A DNA stretch of 64,000 bases from Candidatus Gastranaerophilales bacterium (lineage in GTDB: Bacteria > Cyanobacteriota > Vampirovibrionia > Gastranaerophilales > Gastranaerophilaceae). The stretch lies in NCBI GenBank assembly GCA_944322935.1, contig CALUQO010000007.1, positions 1-64,000 of the forward strand, in the 5' to 3' direction. The translations under genes and the position numbers were made by a program. Below the pieces are notes generated by a model. That model worked only from the letters and a program-made list of their open reading frames with translations. It made no database searches and had not been told where the DNA came from. Of this stretch, positions 49,960 through 59,862 are shown piece by piece (the first letter of the stretch is position 1; each line of letters starts with the position of its first letter).

Positions 49960-49974
49960 TGCGGGGCATAAGCA

Positions 49975-51306
49975 ATGTTTAAAAAATTCAGAGGCAATAA
50001 AAAACCTTATTTGATAAGGCTTGGATTTGCTGCAATATTTTTTGTAATTACGATTGCGGCGTTTCTATGTAGCTGTAAGCCGTTGGCTTATATTATGTCG
50101 TTCAGCTTCGGGCCTGCGCTGGCAAAAGTTATTGTGGATTTTTCCTTGATTACACTCGTTATTGTGCTGGTCAATCTTTTGCTTGCGTTTGCCTTCGGAA
50201 GGTTCTACTGCTCCGTATTTTGTCCGTTCGGCATTTTGCAGGATATTATAGGCTCGATATTCAGAAGGAAAAGCGGCAAGGCTCCGAACCTGTTTTATAT
50301 AAGATACACGGTGCTTGCTTTGACTCTCGGATTAATGGCAGTCGGCGTAACCGCTGTTTTGAGATATCTTGACCCTTATTCAAATTTTGGAAATCTTGTG
50401 ACGGGCTTTGCTCATTTTAAAGAAGTATCACTGTTTACTTTTGCTCCGCTTGTTATACTTGCGGTGCTTGTTGTATGGAAAAATAGAATATTTTGCACAA
50501 CAATTTGTCCTGTCGGTACAATTCTCGGTCTGTGCTCAAAATTCGGCTTTTATAAAATGTACATCTCTCAGGACATCTGCAAAAAGTGCGGTCAGTGCGA
50601 AAAAGACTGCCCGACGGGTGCAATAGATTCCGATAAAAAATTTCTCGATAACGAAAGATGCATACGCTGTATGCGCTGCGTTGCAAAGTGTCCGGGGCAC
50701 GGAATTTTGTTTGGCAGACAGAAAAATGAAATAAAATTTGAACCCTCAAGAAGAAACTTTATCACAACAGGCGTTGTAATTGCTGTTGCGGCAGGAGTTC
50801 TTGCCAAAGGCAAAGATGTTGCCAAAACTGTAGTTGAAGCTTTCAAAAAAAGACCGATACTTCCGCCGGGGGCATCATCGCCTGAGGATTTTGCTCAAAA
50901 ATGTACAAACTGCGGACTTTGCGTTGAACACTGCAAGGGAAAAATTCTTAAAAAGCCGGATGCGGATTATGAAACCGTACACATCGATTTTGCAAATCCA
51001 AACAGCACAGGCAAATGCGAATTTGACTGCAAAAACTGTTCTGATGTTTGCCCGACGGGTGCAATAAGAAAGATGACTTTAGAAGAGAAACAAAATTGCA
51101 GAATAGGGCTGGTTAAACTTGACAGAGAAGTCTGCTCAAAATGCGGGCTGTGCGCACATATCTGTCCCAAAGGAGCACTTGAACATACGACAGGTCAGGT
51201 ACCGGAATATTTGCCGGCAAAATGCATAGGCTGCGGCGCGTGCCAGAAGATTTGCCCTGTACATGCAATTGAAATTATTTCCATAAATAAACAAAGTCAG
51301 ATATAA
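49975..51306 (+). CDS. NapH-NapG-like fusion: membrane quinol dehydrogenase plus exported ferredoxin
   Basis: The 443-aa protein has an N-terminal NapH-like half with membrane segments and two C-x3-C-P motifs (FYCSVFCPFG, Cys79/83; FCTTICPVG, Cys174/178), then two cytoplasmic 4Fe-4S clusters (CKKCGQCEKDCP, CIRCMRCVAKCP). At residues 258-280 an internal twin-arginine signal appears (SRRNFITTGVVIAVAAGVL). After it comes a NapG-like ferredoxin part with about four cluster motifs (CTNCGLCVEHC, CKNCSDVCP, CSKCGLCAHICP, CIGCGACQKICP). It likely passes electrons from quinol to the exported reductase encoded upstream. In nap operons these are two proteins; the fusion is unusual. Confidence 0.85.
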   Translation: MFKKFRGNKKPYLIRLGFAAIFFVITIAAFLCSCKPLAYIMSFSFGPALAKVIVDFSLITLVIVLVNLLLAFAFGRFYCSVFCPFGILQDIIGSIFRRKSGKAPNLFYIRYTVLALTLGLMAVGVTAVLRYLDPYSNFGNLVTGFAHFKEVSLFTFAPLVILAVLVVWKNRIFCTTICPVGTILGLCSKFGFYKMYISQDICKKCGQCEKDCPTGAIDSDKKFLDNERCIRCMRCVAKCPGHGILFGRQKNEIKFEPSRRNFITTGVVIAVAAGVLAKGKDVAKTVVEAFKKRPILPPGASSPEDFAQKCTNCGLCVEHCKGKILKKPDADYETVHIDFANPNSTGKCEFDCKNCSDVCPTGAIRKMTLEEKQNCRIGLVKLDREVCSKCGLCAHICPKGALEHTTGQVPEYLPAKCIGCGACQKICPVHAIEIISINKQSQI

Positions 51307-51337
51307 TAGTTATAAGATAAAATATAGGAGAAGGTTA

Positions 51338-51574
51338 ATGTCTATAGGTTTTACAGAAATATTTTTAATTATAGTAGTTATACTGCTGCTTTTTGGTTCA
51401 AAGCGTATCCCCGAACTGGCAAAGGCAATGGGCAGAGCTGCATACGAGTTTAAAAATGCAAAAGAAACTTTGAAAAAAGAAGCTCAGGAGCTTACGGAGA
51501 GTGCCCAGAAGGCTGCAGAATCCGAGGCTAAATCACAACAAACCGAACAACAGACAGAAGTTTCTTCAAAATGA
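51338..51574 (+). CDS. tatA: Twin-arginine translocase subunit TatA
   Basis: The 78-aa protein has the N-terminal membrane helix FTEIFLIIVVILLLFG, the FGSKRIPELAKAMGRA hinge and amphipathic helix, and a charged Glu/Gln-rich tail. AGGAG precedes the ATG. It overlaps tatC by four bases (ATGA). TatA forms the pore for folded Tat substrates, two of which are encoded just upstream. Confidence 0.95.
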   Translation: MSIGFTEIFLIIVVILLLFGSKRIPELAKAMGRAAYEFKNAKETLKKEAQELTESAQKAAESEAKSQQTEQQTEVSSK

Positions 51575-52326
51575 CGGATAACCTTGAAAAACAGGAAGAA
51601 GAACAAACTTTTTTACAGCATCTTGAAGCGTTAAGAAGCATGCTGATAAAGTCTATCGTTTCTGTGGTTGTACTCTCGCCGCTCGGGTTCTGGGCGGCAC
51701 CGAAATTTATTGATTTTTTGATAAAAAAATCGCTGCCGCAGGGGATTGCAAAACTACACTATTTTTCACCGATGGAGGTTTTTATAATACAGCTTAAGGC
51801 GGGCTTAATCATCGCCTTTGTTCTTGCGTTTCCTTACATTGTTGTTCAGGTGCGAAAGTTTGTTCTGCCTGCGCTGTACGAGCACGAGCGTAAGTTTCTC
51901 GGCTGGCTTGTCGTGCTTGCAACTTTTTTGTTTGTTTTAGGGGCTGCATTTTGCGTGTTTGTGATAATGCCTTTGATTATGAACTTTTCAGCTGCTTTTG
52001 CTACATCGCAGCTTGAAGCAACACTCGGACTGGAAAGCTTTATTAACCTTGCAGCCGGCATGATGCTTGCTTTCGGGCTTATGTTTCAGGTGCCGCTGGT
52101 TGTGCTGATAGGTATAAAGTTCGGGCTTGTGAGTGTAGAGGTGTTGGAAAAAGCCCGCCCGTACGTGATAGTTGGGATACTTATCCTTGCTGCAATTTTT
52201 ACCCCGCCGGATGTGGTCAGCCAGCTAATGCTCGGGGTGCCTACGTGGCTTTTGTTTGAGGCAGGAGTTTTTGCGGCAAGATTTATTGAAAAGAAACCGG
52301 ATAAAAACATAAGCAAAGTAAATTAG
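51571..52326 (+). CDS. tatC: Twin-arginine translocase subunit TatC
   Basis: The 251-aa protein has six membrane segments. TatC hallmarks are FLQHLEALRSMLIKSI near the N-terminus, YFSPMEVFIIQLKAGLI, the conserved FAFGLMFQVPLVV-like AFGLMFQVPLVVLI, and PPDVVSQLMLGVPTWLLFE. It recognises twin-arginine signals. Last gene of the redox-Tat operon; no clear terminator is seen in the 225 bp downstream. Confidence 0.95.
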   Translation: MTDNLEKQEEEQTFLQHLEALRSMLIKSIVSVVVLSPLGFWAAPKFIDFLIKKSLPQGIAKLHYFSPMEVFIIQLKAGLIIAFVLAFPYIVVQVRKFVLPALYEHERKFLGWLVVLATFLFVLGAAFCVFVIMPLIMNFSAAFATSQLEATLGLESFINLAAGMMLAFGLMFQVPLVVLIGIKFGLVSVEVLEKARPYVIVGILILAAIFTPPDVVSQLMLGVPTWLLFEAGVFAARFIEKKPDKNISKVN

Positions 52327-52551
52327 TTTATCGAATAAACGATTGATAAAGACTATACAATACATTTTTATGCGCTAACTTACAGATTTAGCGCATCCGG
52401 ACAGACTGTCAATCCTTTGTAAAGCACTTTGCATTTGATAAAAGATAATGCGTAGTTTTTGTTTATTTTGCAAATATCCTTTAAACTGATGATTCAAAAT
52501 TTGAAATATTTTTTTATACTTTAGTAGGATATAAATAGAGGGGATATTATC

Positions 52552-53460
52552 TTGGCAGTAAAAAAAAGTAATTTAAAAACCAAACCTCAGGCTAAACCTG
52601 ATTTGCGTGTTGCACAGGTGCCCAAAAAGCCTTTAACAAAACCTTATAACGACATTGATTTGAATAATTGGAAAAATTATCCTCACATTTTAACTGATAC
52701 TTTGTGGGAGTTTCACTCTCGCGACAAAAACAACGGGCACTCTTATGATTATCATGGAAATTATATTCCGCAAATTGCCCAGCAGTTATATGAAAGATTT
52801 ACCCAAAAGGGTGATATTGTGCTTGACATGTTTTTTGGTTCAGGTACTTCCGGTATTGAAGCGGTTAATATGCAAAGACGTTGTATCGGTGTTGAATTAA
52901 AGCAGGATTTAGTTGATTACGTCAGCCAAAAATTTGATGCAAAGACTCTTGTTACTGATGTGAACATTATTTGCGGTGATAGTGCTTCTTCTGATATAGG
53001 AATAAAAATTCAAGACAGGCTTGCTGTTATGGGAGCGAAAAAAGCACAGTTTCTTATACTGCATCCACCATATGATGATATTATCCAATTTTCTGACAAA
53101 AAGGAGGATCTTTCTAACTGTGCGTCAACTGAAGAATTTTATGACTTGTTTGAAGAAGTAGCCAGAAACGGTTATGAACAACTTGAAAAAGGCAGATTTG
53201 CCGCATTGATTATAGGTGACAAGTATTCTAAGGGTGAGTATTATCCTTTGAGTTTTGGCTGCCTTGAAAGGATGAACAGAGCAGGTTTCAGAACAAAGGC
53301 TATCATTGTAAAAAATATTGAAGGCAATGAGAAAGCTAAAGGTAAAAATGCAAATTTATGGCGTTACAGAGCCTTATACGGCGGTTTTTATATTTTCAAA
53401 CATGAATATATAATAATATTTCAAAAACCAAAGGTGTCGCACAGGATAGTGAGAAAATAA
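52552..53460 (+). CDS. Orphan DNA methyltransferase (N6-A/N4-C type)
   Basis: The 302-aa protein has a SAM-binding motif DMFFGSGTSGIEAVNM near residue 100 and the catalytic motif LILHPPYDDIIQFS, in which the usual D/S-PPY is HPPY. The order, with the FxGxG motif before PPY in the primary sequence, and the TLWEFHSRDKNNGHSYDYHG stretch fit a DNA N-methyltransferase. The start is TTG 52552, with AGAGGGG 8 bases upstream. There is no restriction endonuclease or specificity gene nearby, so it may be regulatory. Its stop overlaps the next gene's ATG (TAATG). Confidence 0.82.
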   Translation: MAVKKSNLKTKPQAKPDLRVAQVPKKPLTKPYNDIDLNNWKNYPHILTDTLWEFHSRDKNNGHSYDYHGNYIPQIAQQLYERFTQKGDIVLDMFFGSGTSGIEAVNMQRRCIGVELKQDLVDYVSQKFDAKTLVTDVNIICGDSASSDIGIKIQDRLAVMGAKKAQFLILHPPYDDIIQFSDKKEDLSNCASTEEFYDLFEEVARNGYEQLEKGRFAALIIGDKYSKGEYYPLSFGCLERMNRAGFRTKAIIVKNIEGNEKAKGKNANLWRYRALYGGFYIFKHEYIIIFQKPKVSHRIVRK

Positions 53461-54317
53461 TGAAAAAGATTATAGCTTTTTTGCTTACGGTATTTGCCGT
53501 TACGGGTTGTTTATTGCAGACTGCAGAAGCAAAATACACTGAAGATGCATCATTGTATATGTATTATTCAGTATTAACAGATGACGGTAAGGAAAAGAAA
53601 AAATTAGAGGATAAAACTTTTACCGCATTAAAAAATGCTTTTAAACATGAGGAAAGCATCCAATATATTGCTATGGTGCTTGAAACAGTCGAAAATCCTA
53701 AAGCTGTTGAAAAATTTGCAGATGAGATTGTAAAAGAAAATCCTGAATCTCCGAGAGCATATGAATTAAAATATCATGCCCAGAATATTTTATACAAACC
53801 GGATAAAGAAATACTTAAAAATTTGACAACAGCTAACGAGATGTGTCCCGATAATCCCAAAATATTAAAACTAATTGCTGATGTTAAAAATAAAATGGGC
53901 GATACAAAAGGCGCAAATAAAGCATTGGAGCAGATGAACAAAAACCTCTCTACTTCACAACTCGGCGATAAAGCGTTAAGCGAAGGCGATACGGAAAAAG
54001 CCGTAGAATACTATAAAAAAGCTCTTGCCGAAGGTGATAACGTAAACGAGATAAGTTATAAATTAACGGCAGTATATGTTAGCGAACAGGAGCTGTCATC
54101 CTGTGCCCCGTATTTAAAAGGAGCTATTCTTTATTTGGATGAACAGGTCGAAAAATATCCCGGCGAACCTATGCTTTTAATCCGCAGAGCTCAACTGAAA
54201 AAACTGAACGGCGATATTGATGGTTGTAATAAAGATGTAAAAAAAGCTAAATCCGCCTTCTGGGGAGATACAAGATTTATAGATGAAGCAGTAGATATGA
54301 TTCCGACTATACAATAA
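53460..54317 (+). CDS. Exported TPR protein
   Basis: The 285-aa protein has an N-terminal export signal (KKIIAFLLTVFAVTGCLLQT). VTGC fits a lipobox, but AEA-K would also suit signal peptidase I. The body has TPR-type helical pairs (AYELKYHAQNILYKPDKEIL, GDKALSEGDTEKAVEYYKKA, LLIRRAQLKKLNGDIDGCNK). It is coupled to the DNA methyltransferase by a one-base overlap and followed by a strong terminator. Role unknown; TPRs usually bind protein partners. Confidence 0.8.
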   Translation: MKKIIAFLLTVFAVTGCLLQTAEAKYTEDASLYMYYSVLTDDGKEKKKLEDKTFTALKNAFKHEESIQYIAMVLETVENPKAVEKFADEIVKENPESPRAYELKYHAQNILYKPDKEILKNLTTANEMCPDNPKILKLIADVKNKMGDTKGANKALEQMNKNLSTSQLGDKALSEGDTEKAVEYYKKALAEGDNVNEISYKLTAVYVSEQELSSCAPYLKGAILYLDEQVEKYPGEPMLLIRRAQLKKLNGDIDGCNKDVKKAKSAFWGDTRFIDEAVDMIPTIQ

Positions 54318-54337
54318 TGATTTTGCGCAATTTTTTA

Positions 54338-54369
54338 AACCCCTGTGTTTTTATATATACACAGGGGTT
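54338..54369 (+). terminator. Terminator after the methyltransferase-TPR operon
   Basis: AACCCCTGTGT (54338-54348) pairs perfectly with ACACAGGGGTT (54359-54369). The loop is T/A rich and the spacing suits the operon ending at 54317. Confidence 0.75.
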
Positions 54370-54390
54370 AATGTTAGCGCAGGTTGTATA

Positions 54391-55620
54391 ATGAATATTA
54401 ATACGGTCAAAAGTGTTTTAAACAGAATAAATTCAAAGGGTGCATCGCTTATTCGCAAAGATACAGGTTTAGATATATCTAAAGCCATCAAAGAAGGTAT
54501 ATACGTACCGGAGGGAGCAAAATCTTTTGATGCTGTACGTGTGGGAAAAAACTTTAACCCGAAAGAGTGCTATACTGATGTATTTACTTTTCGTGATGAA
54601 AACGGCAAGATTGCAAGTCGTTTTATAAAAAATGTTGACGGCAAAAATGTTACGGAAACCCAAAAATGGTATGAAAATTTATACCCCTGGGAAAAAGATT
54701 TAGACGAGTTTGGCAATGAGGTAATGGAAATTTCGGCAAGAAAAGTTCGTTCTTTTACAAGAGACAACGGAAAAATAGCCAAAATAAACGAAGAGGTTTT
54801 TGCTGTAACGGGTGAAGCAAAACCGTTTTTAACTCATTTTAAAAAAGAAATTACACCGGATGCAAAGCCTCATTTTCCAAGAGCAAACAAAGAAAAGATA
54901 CTGCTTGAAGAAAGACGAAACGGAACAAGCCCCAAAATTATAGAAAACGAATACAGTGTTGATATGTACAACACAGGTCATTTCTATCTTGAAAGCTCAA
55001 AAGCATCAAGCCCTGAACTCAGAGCAATAGCACAAAACAGCTATTTCTTGCCATTCGTCAGCCCGAATACAAAATTTGCATACAGAATGGCTGATGCTTG
55101 TGTTCAAGACGCAAAGTTTATGTCTGACCCGGATATTTCTTTATACAAACGGGCGTCGAACCTTAATGGTTATTTCTCAGGAGACGGCATTGTCAGCATA
55201 AATTTAAAAAGTTCAAAGGATTTGGCCAGAACACGTGAATCATTAACTGAAACAATCGGTCATGAGGTTGGACACGCAAAATGGGATGAAAAATGTATGT
55301 TTTATGATTTCTATAAAGCCGGCGTTGATCAGGGGGACTTTTTGAGAAACTATTCAAAAAAAGAAATACCCAATATTGAACGCTACAAATACTCTATAGA
55401 GCATTACATTACGCCCGGTGCCGATAAAAAAGGATATTACAATCAATTTTGTGAAAAAGTTGCCAGAGAAGAAGGCACAAAGGCTGTAAAAAAATACGTT
55501 GATTTAGAAAATCAAATTAAAGAACAGTTCCCGAATCAACACGGGTTCCAGTTTTTTAAACCGAATACAATGGAAGACGATTTACAAGGTCTGTTCAGCC
55601 TTTTTAGAGCCTGGTCATAA
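54391..55620 (+). CDS. Putative HEVGH zinc metallopeptidase
   Basis: The 409-aa protein has a zincin-type motif LTETIGHEVGHAKWDE at about residues 285-300 (H-E-V-G-H). A third ligand is not certain; CEKVAREEG about 70 residues later is a candidate. The N-terminal 190 residues (FTFRDENGKIASRFIKNVDG, FGNEVMEISARKVRSFTRDN) form a beta-rich region of repeated D-E-N-G-K-type turns. No signal peptide. Lysine-rich and single. I do not recognise the family beyond the metal motif; an effector-like protease is a guess. Confidence 0.65.
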   Translation: MNINTVKSVLNRINSKGASLIRKDTGLDISKAIKEGIYVPEGAKSFDAVRVGKNFNPKECYTDVFTFRDENGKIASRFIKNVDGKNVTETQKWYENLYPWEKDLDEFGNEVMEISARKVRSFTRDNGKIAKINEEVFAVTGEAKPFLTHFKKEITPDAKPHFPRANKEKILLEERRNGTSPKIIENEYSVDMYNTGHFYLESSKASSPELRAIAQNSYFLPFVSPNTKFAYRMADACVQDAKFMSDPDISLYKRASNLNGYFSGDGIVSINLKSSKDLARTRESLTETIGHEVGHAKWDEKCMFYDFYKAGVDQGDFLRNYSKKEIPNIERYKYSIEHYITPGADKKGYYNQFCEKVAREEGTKAVKKYVDLENQIKEQFPNQHGFQFFKPNTMEDDLQGLFSLFRAWS

Positions 55621-55818
55621 CAGGATAATGATTTATCGATATTGAATCATTTATTTGGCAATATAACAGCATATAAGGCAGGTGGTCGCTTCCGAAATAT
55701 CAATGTCATAGGAAATTTTATTGACAAAATACCGGAAAATTTAATTTATTATATTCTATTATAATAAAAAGGAAAGCTTTGAGCTTTCCTGTATAATATA
55801 TTGTGATGATTTAAAATT

Positions 55819-58287
55819 TTATTTTGCCGCTTCAGCTTCTTGTTTCTCTCCAACTTTCTCAAAAATAATCTTTTTATCTTCGAGTTTGGCTGAAATAACA
55901 TCGCCGGCTTTGTATTTACCGTTGAGGATTTCTTCGGCAAGAGTATCTTCAATTTTCTTTTGAATAACTCTTCTAAGCGGTCTTGCACCGTATGCTTCCG
56001 AGTATCCTTCATCAGCAAGATAATCTTTAACCTCATCAGATACTTCAATAGTGAAGTCATGTGACTGAATACGTTTAACAAGGTCTTTAAACATAAGGTC
56101 AACGATTTCTCTGATTTCGGGCTTGCTGAGGTGAGAGAATACGATAATATCATCGATTCTGTTAAGGAATTCAGGTCTGAATGCCTTTTTCATTTCTTCC
56201 ATAACAGTATCTTTGAGGTGTTCGTATTTGTCTTTTGACTCATCAGAAGCAACAGAGAAGCCGAGTCTTGATGTAGTCGTAATCATGCTAGCACCAACGT
56301 TACTTGTCATAATAATGATAGTATTTTTAAAGTTGATGTGTCTGCCTTTTGCATCAGTCAAACGACCGTCATCAAGGATTTGTAACATGATGTTAAATAC
56401 ATCCGGGTGTGCTTTTTCTATTTCGTCAAACAAGACAACTGAATACGGTTTTTTACGTATTGTTTCAGTTAAGTGTCCGCCGTCGTCATAGCCGACATAA
56501 CCCGGAGGAGAGCCGATAAGTTTTGCTGTAGAATGTTTTTCCATAAATTCTGACATATCTACTCTTATCATGTTCTCTTCGGAGCCAAATACGGCTTCTG
56601 CAAGAGCTTTTGCAAGTTCTGTTTTACCAACACCGGTAGGCCCGGCAAAGATAAAGCTTCCGATAGGTCTGTTCGGTGATTTTAAACCGACTCTTGCACG
56701 TCTGATAGCTTTTGCCAGTGATACAACAGCCTGATCCTGACCGATAACTCTCTGGTGAAGTGTTTCTTCAAGCTTTAAGAGTCTTTCTGATTCTTTTTCC
56801 GTTATCTTGGTTGTCGGGATACCGGTCATTGTGCTGACAACTTCAGCAACATGTTCTGCTGTTACAACAGGTTTATTTGCGTCATGCTCTTCTTTCCATT
56901 GCTGTGACATCTCTCTGATTTTTTCTTTTAAATCAGCTTCTTTATCTCTCAGGTTGGAGGCATGCTCAAATTCCTGATTTCTGATAGCATCTTCTTTTTG
57001 TTTGATGATATTTTTAAGCTCTTTTTCCAGCTCTTTGCCTTCCGGCGGTAATGAGCTAACGTTTAAACGAACTTTAGAGCTTGCTTCATCAATAATATCA
57101 ATAGCTTTGTCAGGCAGGAATCTGTCTGTAATATATTTATCAGACAGTGATACCGCTGCAATTATTGCTTCGTCAGAGATTTGCAGTCTGTGGTGTTCTT
57201 CATATTTTGATTTTAAGCCTCTGATTATTTCAATAGACTCATCAATAGAAGGTTCTTCAATTATTACAGGCTGGAATCTTCTTTCCAATGCTGCATCTTT
57301 TTCTACATACTTTCTGTATTCATCAAGAGTTGTTGCACCGATAACCTGAATTTCTCCTCTTGATAAAGCAGGCTTTAATATGTTTGCTGCATCGATAGCT
57401 CCTTCTGCAGCACCTGCACCTATCAAGGTATGCATTTCATCGATAACAAGAATTACATTACCGGCCTGTCTGATTTCGTCCATGATTTTTTTCAGGCGTT
57501 CTTCAAATTCACCTCTGTATTTTGTGCCGGCAACAAGCAAGCCCATGTCGAGCTGAATAATCTTTTTGCCTTCTAAAATATCAGGTACGTCAGAGTTTAC
57601 AATTCTTATTGCAAGACCTTCCGCAACAGCAGTTTTACCTACACCCGGCTCACCTATAAGTACCGGATTGTTTTTGGTTCTTCTTGCAAGAATTTGTATT
57701 ACACGTTCAATTTCTTTTTCTCGGCCTACAACGGGGTCAAGTCTTTGCTCCTGTGCAGCAAGCGTCAAATCAGTACCGAATTCGTCAAGTGACGGTGTTT
57801 TTGTTTTTCCACCAGATGCTGTGCCTGCTGTTGCTGTTTGAGCTGCCGGTTTTGATTCTCCCAGCATTTTTATGATATTGCTTCTGAGCTTGTTAAGGTC
57901 AACGCCAAGGTTTTCCAAAACTCTTGCTGCAACGCCTTCACCCTCTCTTATAAGACCTAAGAGCAGGTGTTCTGTACCAATGTAGTTGTGGCCCAGTTGT
58001 CTTGCTTCGTCCCATGACAATTCAAGAACTCTCTTGGCTCTCGGGGTAAAAGGGATTTCAACAGCAACAAAGCCTGAGCCGCGTCCAATAATTTTTTCTA
58101 CTTCGGCTCTGGCATCTTTAAGTGTTATTCCCATTGATTTTAGCGTTTTAGAAGCAACACCCGTTCCTTCGCCGATAAGACCCAACAATACTTGTTCCGT
58201 TCCGACGAAGTTATGACCTAATCTTCTTGCTTCTTCTTGAGCAAGCATGATTACTTTTATCGCTTTCTCTGTAAAACGTTCAAACAT
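55819..58287 (-). CDS. clpC: ATP-dependent Clp protease ATPase subunit ClpC
   Basis: The 822-aa protein has two Clp N-terminal repeats ([20 protein letters not shown] and [20 protein letters not shown]), AAA domain 1 with [15 protein letters not shown], a UVR-like middle domain ([20 protein letters not shown]), and AAA domain 2 with [20 protein letters not shown] and a D2-small domain. The middle domain and length identify ClpC rather than ClpA or ClpB. It unfolds proteins for ClpP. AGGAG before the ATG fixes the start. clpP is not in this window. Confidence 0.95.
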   Translation of the reverse strand: MFERFTEKAIKVIMLAQEEARRLGHNFVGTEQVLLGLIGEGTGVASKTLKSMGITLKDARAEVEKIIGRGSGFVAVEIPFTPRAKRVLELSWDEARQLGHNYIGTEHLLLGLIREGEGVAARVLENLGVDLNKLRSNIIKMLGESKPAAQTATAGTASGGKTKTPSLDEFGTDLTLAAQEQRLDPVVGREKEIERVIQILARRTKNNPVLIGEPGVGKTAVAEGLAIRIVNSDVPDILEGKKIIQLDMGLLVAGTKYRGEFEERLKKIMDEIRQAGNVILVIDEMHTLIGAGAAEGAIDAANILKPALSRGEIQVIGATTLDEYRKYVEKDAALERRFQPVIIEEPSIDESIEIIRGLKSKYEEHHRLQISDEAIIAAVSLSDKYITDRFLPDKAIDIIDEASSKVRLNVSSLPPEGKELEKELKNIIKQKEDAIRNQEFEHASNLRDKEADLKEKIREMSQQWKEEHDANKPVVTAEHVAEVVSTMTGIPTTKITEKESERLLKLEETLHQRVIGQDQAVVSLAKAIRRARVGLKSPNRPIGSFIFAGPTGVGKTELAKALAEAVFGSEENMIRVDMSEFMEKHSTAKLIGSPPGYVGYDDGGHLTETIRKKPYSVVLFDEIEKAHPDVFNIMLQILDDGRLTDAKGRHINFKNTIIIMTSNVGASMITTTSRLGFSVASDESKDKYEHLKDTVMEEMKKAFRPEFLNRIDDIIVFSHLSKPEIREIVDLMFKDLVKRIQSHDFTIEVSDEVKDYLADEGYSEAYGARPLRRVIQKKIEDTLAEEILNGKYKAGDVISAKLEDKKIIFEKVGEKQEAEAAK

Positions 58288-58412
58288 TTATTAACTCCTG
58301 TCCGTATATATTTAATATTCATCAAGTTATTTTAAAACTTGATTACTCAGGTTCTTAATTATTGTACCTCATATAATACTTATGTTTCAACTTAAATTTT
58401 CTACAATTTTGT

Positions 58413-59090
58413 TTAATTTGTTATTTCTTTTAGCAATTTTTTTGCCGGGAAATAGCCATAACCTTTGTCAATACTGATTTTTAAGGCGTCTTTTGCTCGT
58501 TTTATGTCGTTTTTATATATATAGCACTTTGCCAGCAGAAAATGTACTTCAGGGTCAACATAACAGACATCTTTTGCTTTTTTAAGGAACAATTCGGCTA
58601 GTTCAAAATATTTATTGTTTACAAATACTCTGCCTATAAATTTGTAACTTTCAGGATTGTTTTGCGCAAAAAGGTGGGCCCCGTTAACTATGTTTTCACA
58701 GTAAGTGATTAAATCAGCCCGCAGCAGTGCATCTAAGTCAACTTCTAAAAAGGCACGTATCTGGAAAAATGTTGGGATATGCATTACATATAGGTCTATA
58801 AACTCCAACAATGAACATCCCCAGTGCACGGCGGGATTGTCATCTTTAATTTTGTGCCAGATGTGCTTAGTTTCTTCTAAATTTCCGCATAAAAGCTGAC
58901 ATCGGCCGTATTCATACAGCATGCCCGCTTTAAAATATATTTCTGCTGCGGTGTCATAGTTTTTTTCTTCTATAAAAATTCTTGCAAGAATATCTTGTTC
59001 ACCTATATCTTGAGAATTCATCAAACATGCCTTCAAGTTCTCATAGTCCTTTTGAACATAAAATCTTGTCAATAATTCTTTTCGATTCAT
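58413..59090 (-). CDS. TPR-like protein downstream of csrA
   Basis: The 225-aa protein is all helical with TPR-type pairs (YDTAAEIYFKAGMLYEYGRC, YFELAELFLKKAKDVCYVDP, EVHFLLAKCYIYKNDIKRAK). It has no signal peptide. It starts 4 bases after the csrA stop in the same direction, so fliW, csrA and this gene are one operon. A role in the same control circuit is possible but only inferred from position. Confidence 0.7.
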   Translation of the reverse strand: MNRKELLTRFYVQKDYENLKACLMNSQDIGEQDILARIFIEEKNYDTAAEIYFKAGMLYEYGRCQLLCGNLEETKHIWHKIKDDNPAVHWGCSLLEFIDLYVMHIPTFFQIRAFLEVDLDALLRADLITYCENIVNGAHLFAQNNPESYKFIGRVFVNNKYFELAELFLKKAKDVCYVDPEVHFLLAKCYIYKNDIKRAKDALKISIDKGYGYFPAKKLLKEITN

Positions 59091-59094
59091 ATGG

Positions 59095-59373
59095 TTAATC
59101 AGATATTTTGTTTGTCAGTTTTTGAACAATGTTTAAAGTGTTCTCTTTGGGTATAAGCAATTGAGCCAGTTCATTGACTGAACTTTCAGATACATTTTGA
59201 CTGCTAATATTGTTTTGTTTAATTTCTCTGTATAATTCTTCTCTATATACGGAAACATTTTTAGGAGCATTAATACCTAATTTTACCGAATTTTGATTGG
59301 AATCAAGTACAATAACTTCTATATTATCATTTAATATGATTTTTTCACCTATTTTTCTTGCCAATACTAGCAT
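59095..59373 (-). CDS. csrA: Carbon storage regulator CsrA
   Basis: The 92-aa protein is Csr[41 protein letters not shown], followed by a longer than usual tail of about 30 residues ([20 protein letters not shown]). The ATG at 59373 is chosen because GGGAGA lies just upstream and the MLVLxRK start is invariant in the family. CsrA binds GGA in mRNA leaders and blocks translation. FliW, its protein antagonist, is encoded directly upstream. Confidence 0.95.
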   Translation of the reverse strand: MLVLARKIGEKIILNDNIEVIVLDSNQNSVKLGINAPKNVSVYREELYREIKQNNISSQNVSESSVNELAQLLIPKENTLNIVQKLTNKISD

Positions 59374-59395
59374 TTGTTCTCCCTGTATATTTAAG

Positions 59396-59839
59396 TTATT
59401 TGACTGCCGCCGAGTCAGCAAAAAGTGAATATTTGACCGGATAATTGGAATTAGACAGAATAATTTGCATACCCTGCTTATTAGCAGCATTTATTATAAT
59501 TGGCGCAAGCAAATTTATAGTTGCTTTCTGCGGATTTGCAGCCGGTATTGTTACAATATTCAATGAAATTAGAGAATCCGCAGAAGTAAGTTCTATTTGT
59601 TCAGCCATTTCCGTAGGTATTTCAAACTGATAATCTATATTGAAAAACGCCGGTGATGTAACTGGAAATGCCAGAGCAGGATCTTCTATTGATTGCAGCC
59701 ATTTAAAAGCAGAATTTTCCTTGTGTTCTATCAAAACATACTTGCTTAATTTATTATAACCAATGATTGGCTGTACAAAATCAAATATTAAATTATCGTC
59801 TATTACGATTTCCCCAAATCTAGTTGTTGTTATTTGCAT
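59396..59839 (-). CDS. fliW: Flagellar assembly factor FliW
   Basis: The 147-aa protein has FliW features: [39 protein letters not shown] and [20 protein letters not shown] with [16 protein letters not shown]. In other bacteria FliW binds CsrA until flagellin captures it, linking CsrA activity to flagellin export. It is 22 bp upstream of csrA in one operon. No flagellin or flagellar structural gene is in the window, so motility cannot be concluded. Confidence 0.92.
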   Translation of the reverse strand: MQITTTRFGEIVIDDNLIFDFVQPIIGYNKLSKYVLIEHKENSAFKWLQSIEDPALAFPVTSPAFFNIDYQFEIPTEMAEQIELTSADSLISLNIVTIPAANPQKATINLLAPIIINAANKQGMQIILSNSNYPVKYSLFADSAAVK

Positions 59840-59862
59840 AGTATAATACCATTTTATTTAGT

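Noticed and set aside
59374-59490. N-terminal extension of CsrA
   Set aside because: The invariant MLVLxRK start with its own GGGAGA site makes the longer frame implausible; it would also overlap fliW.
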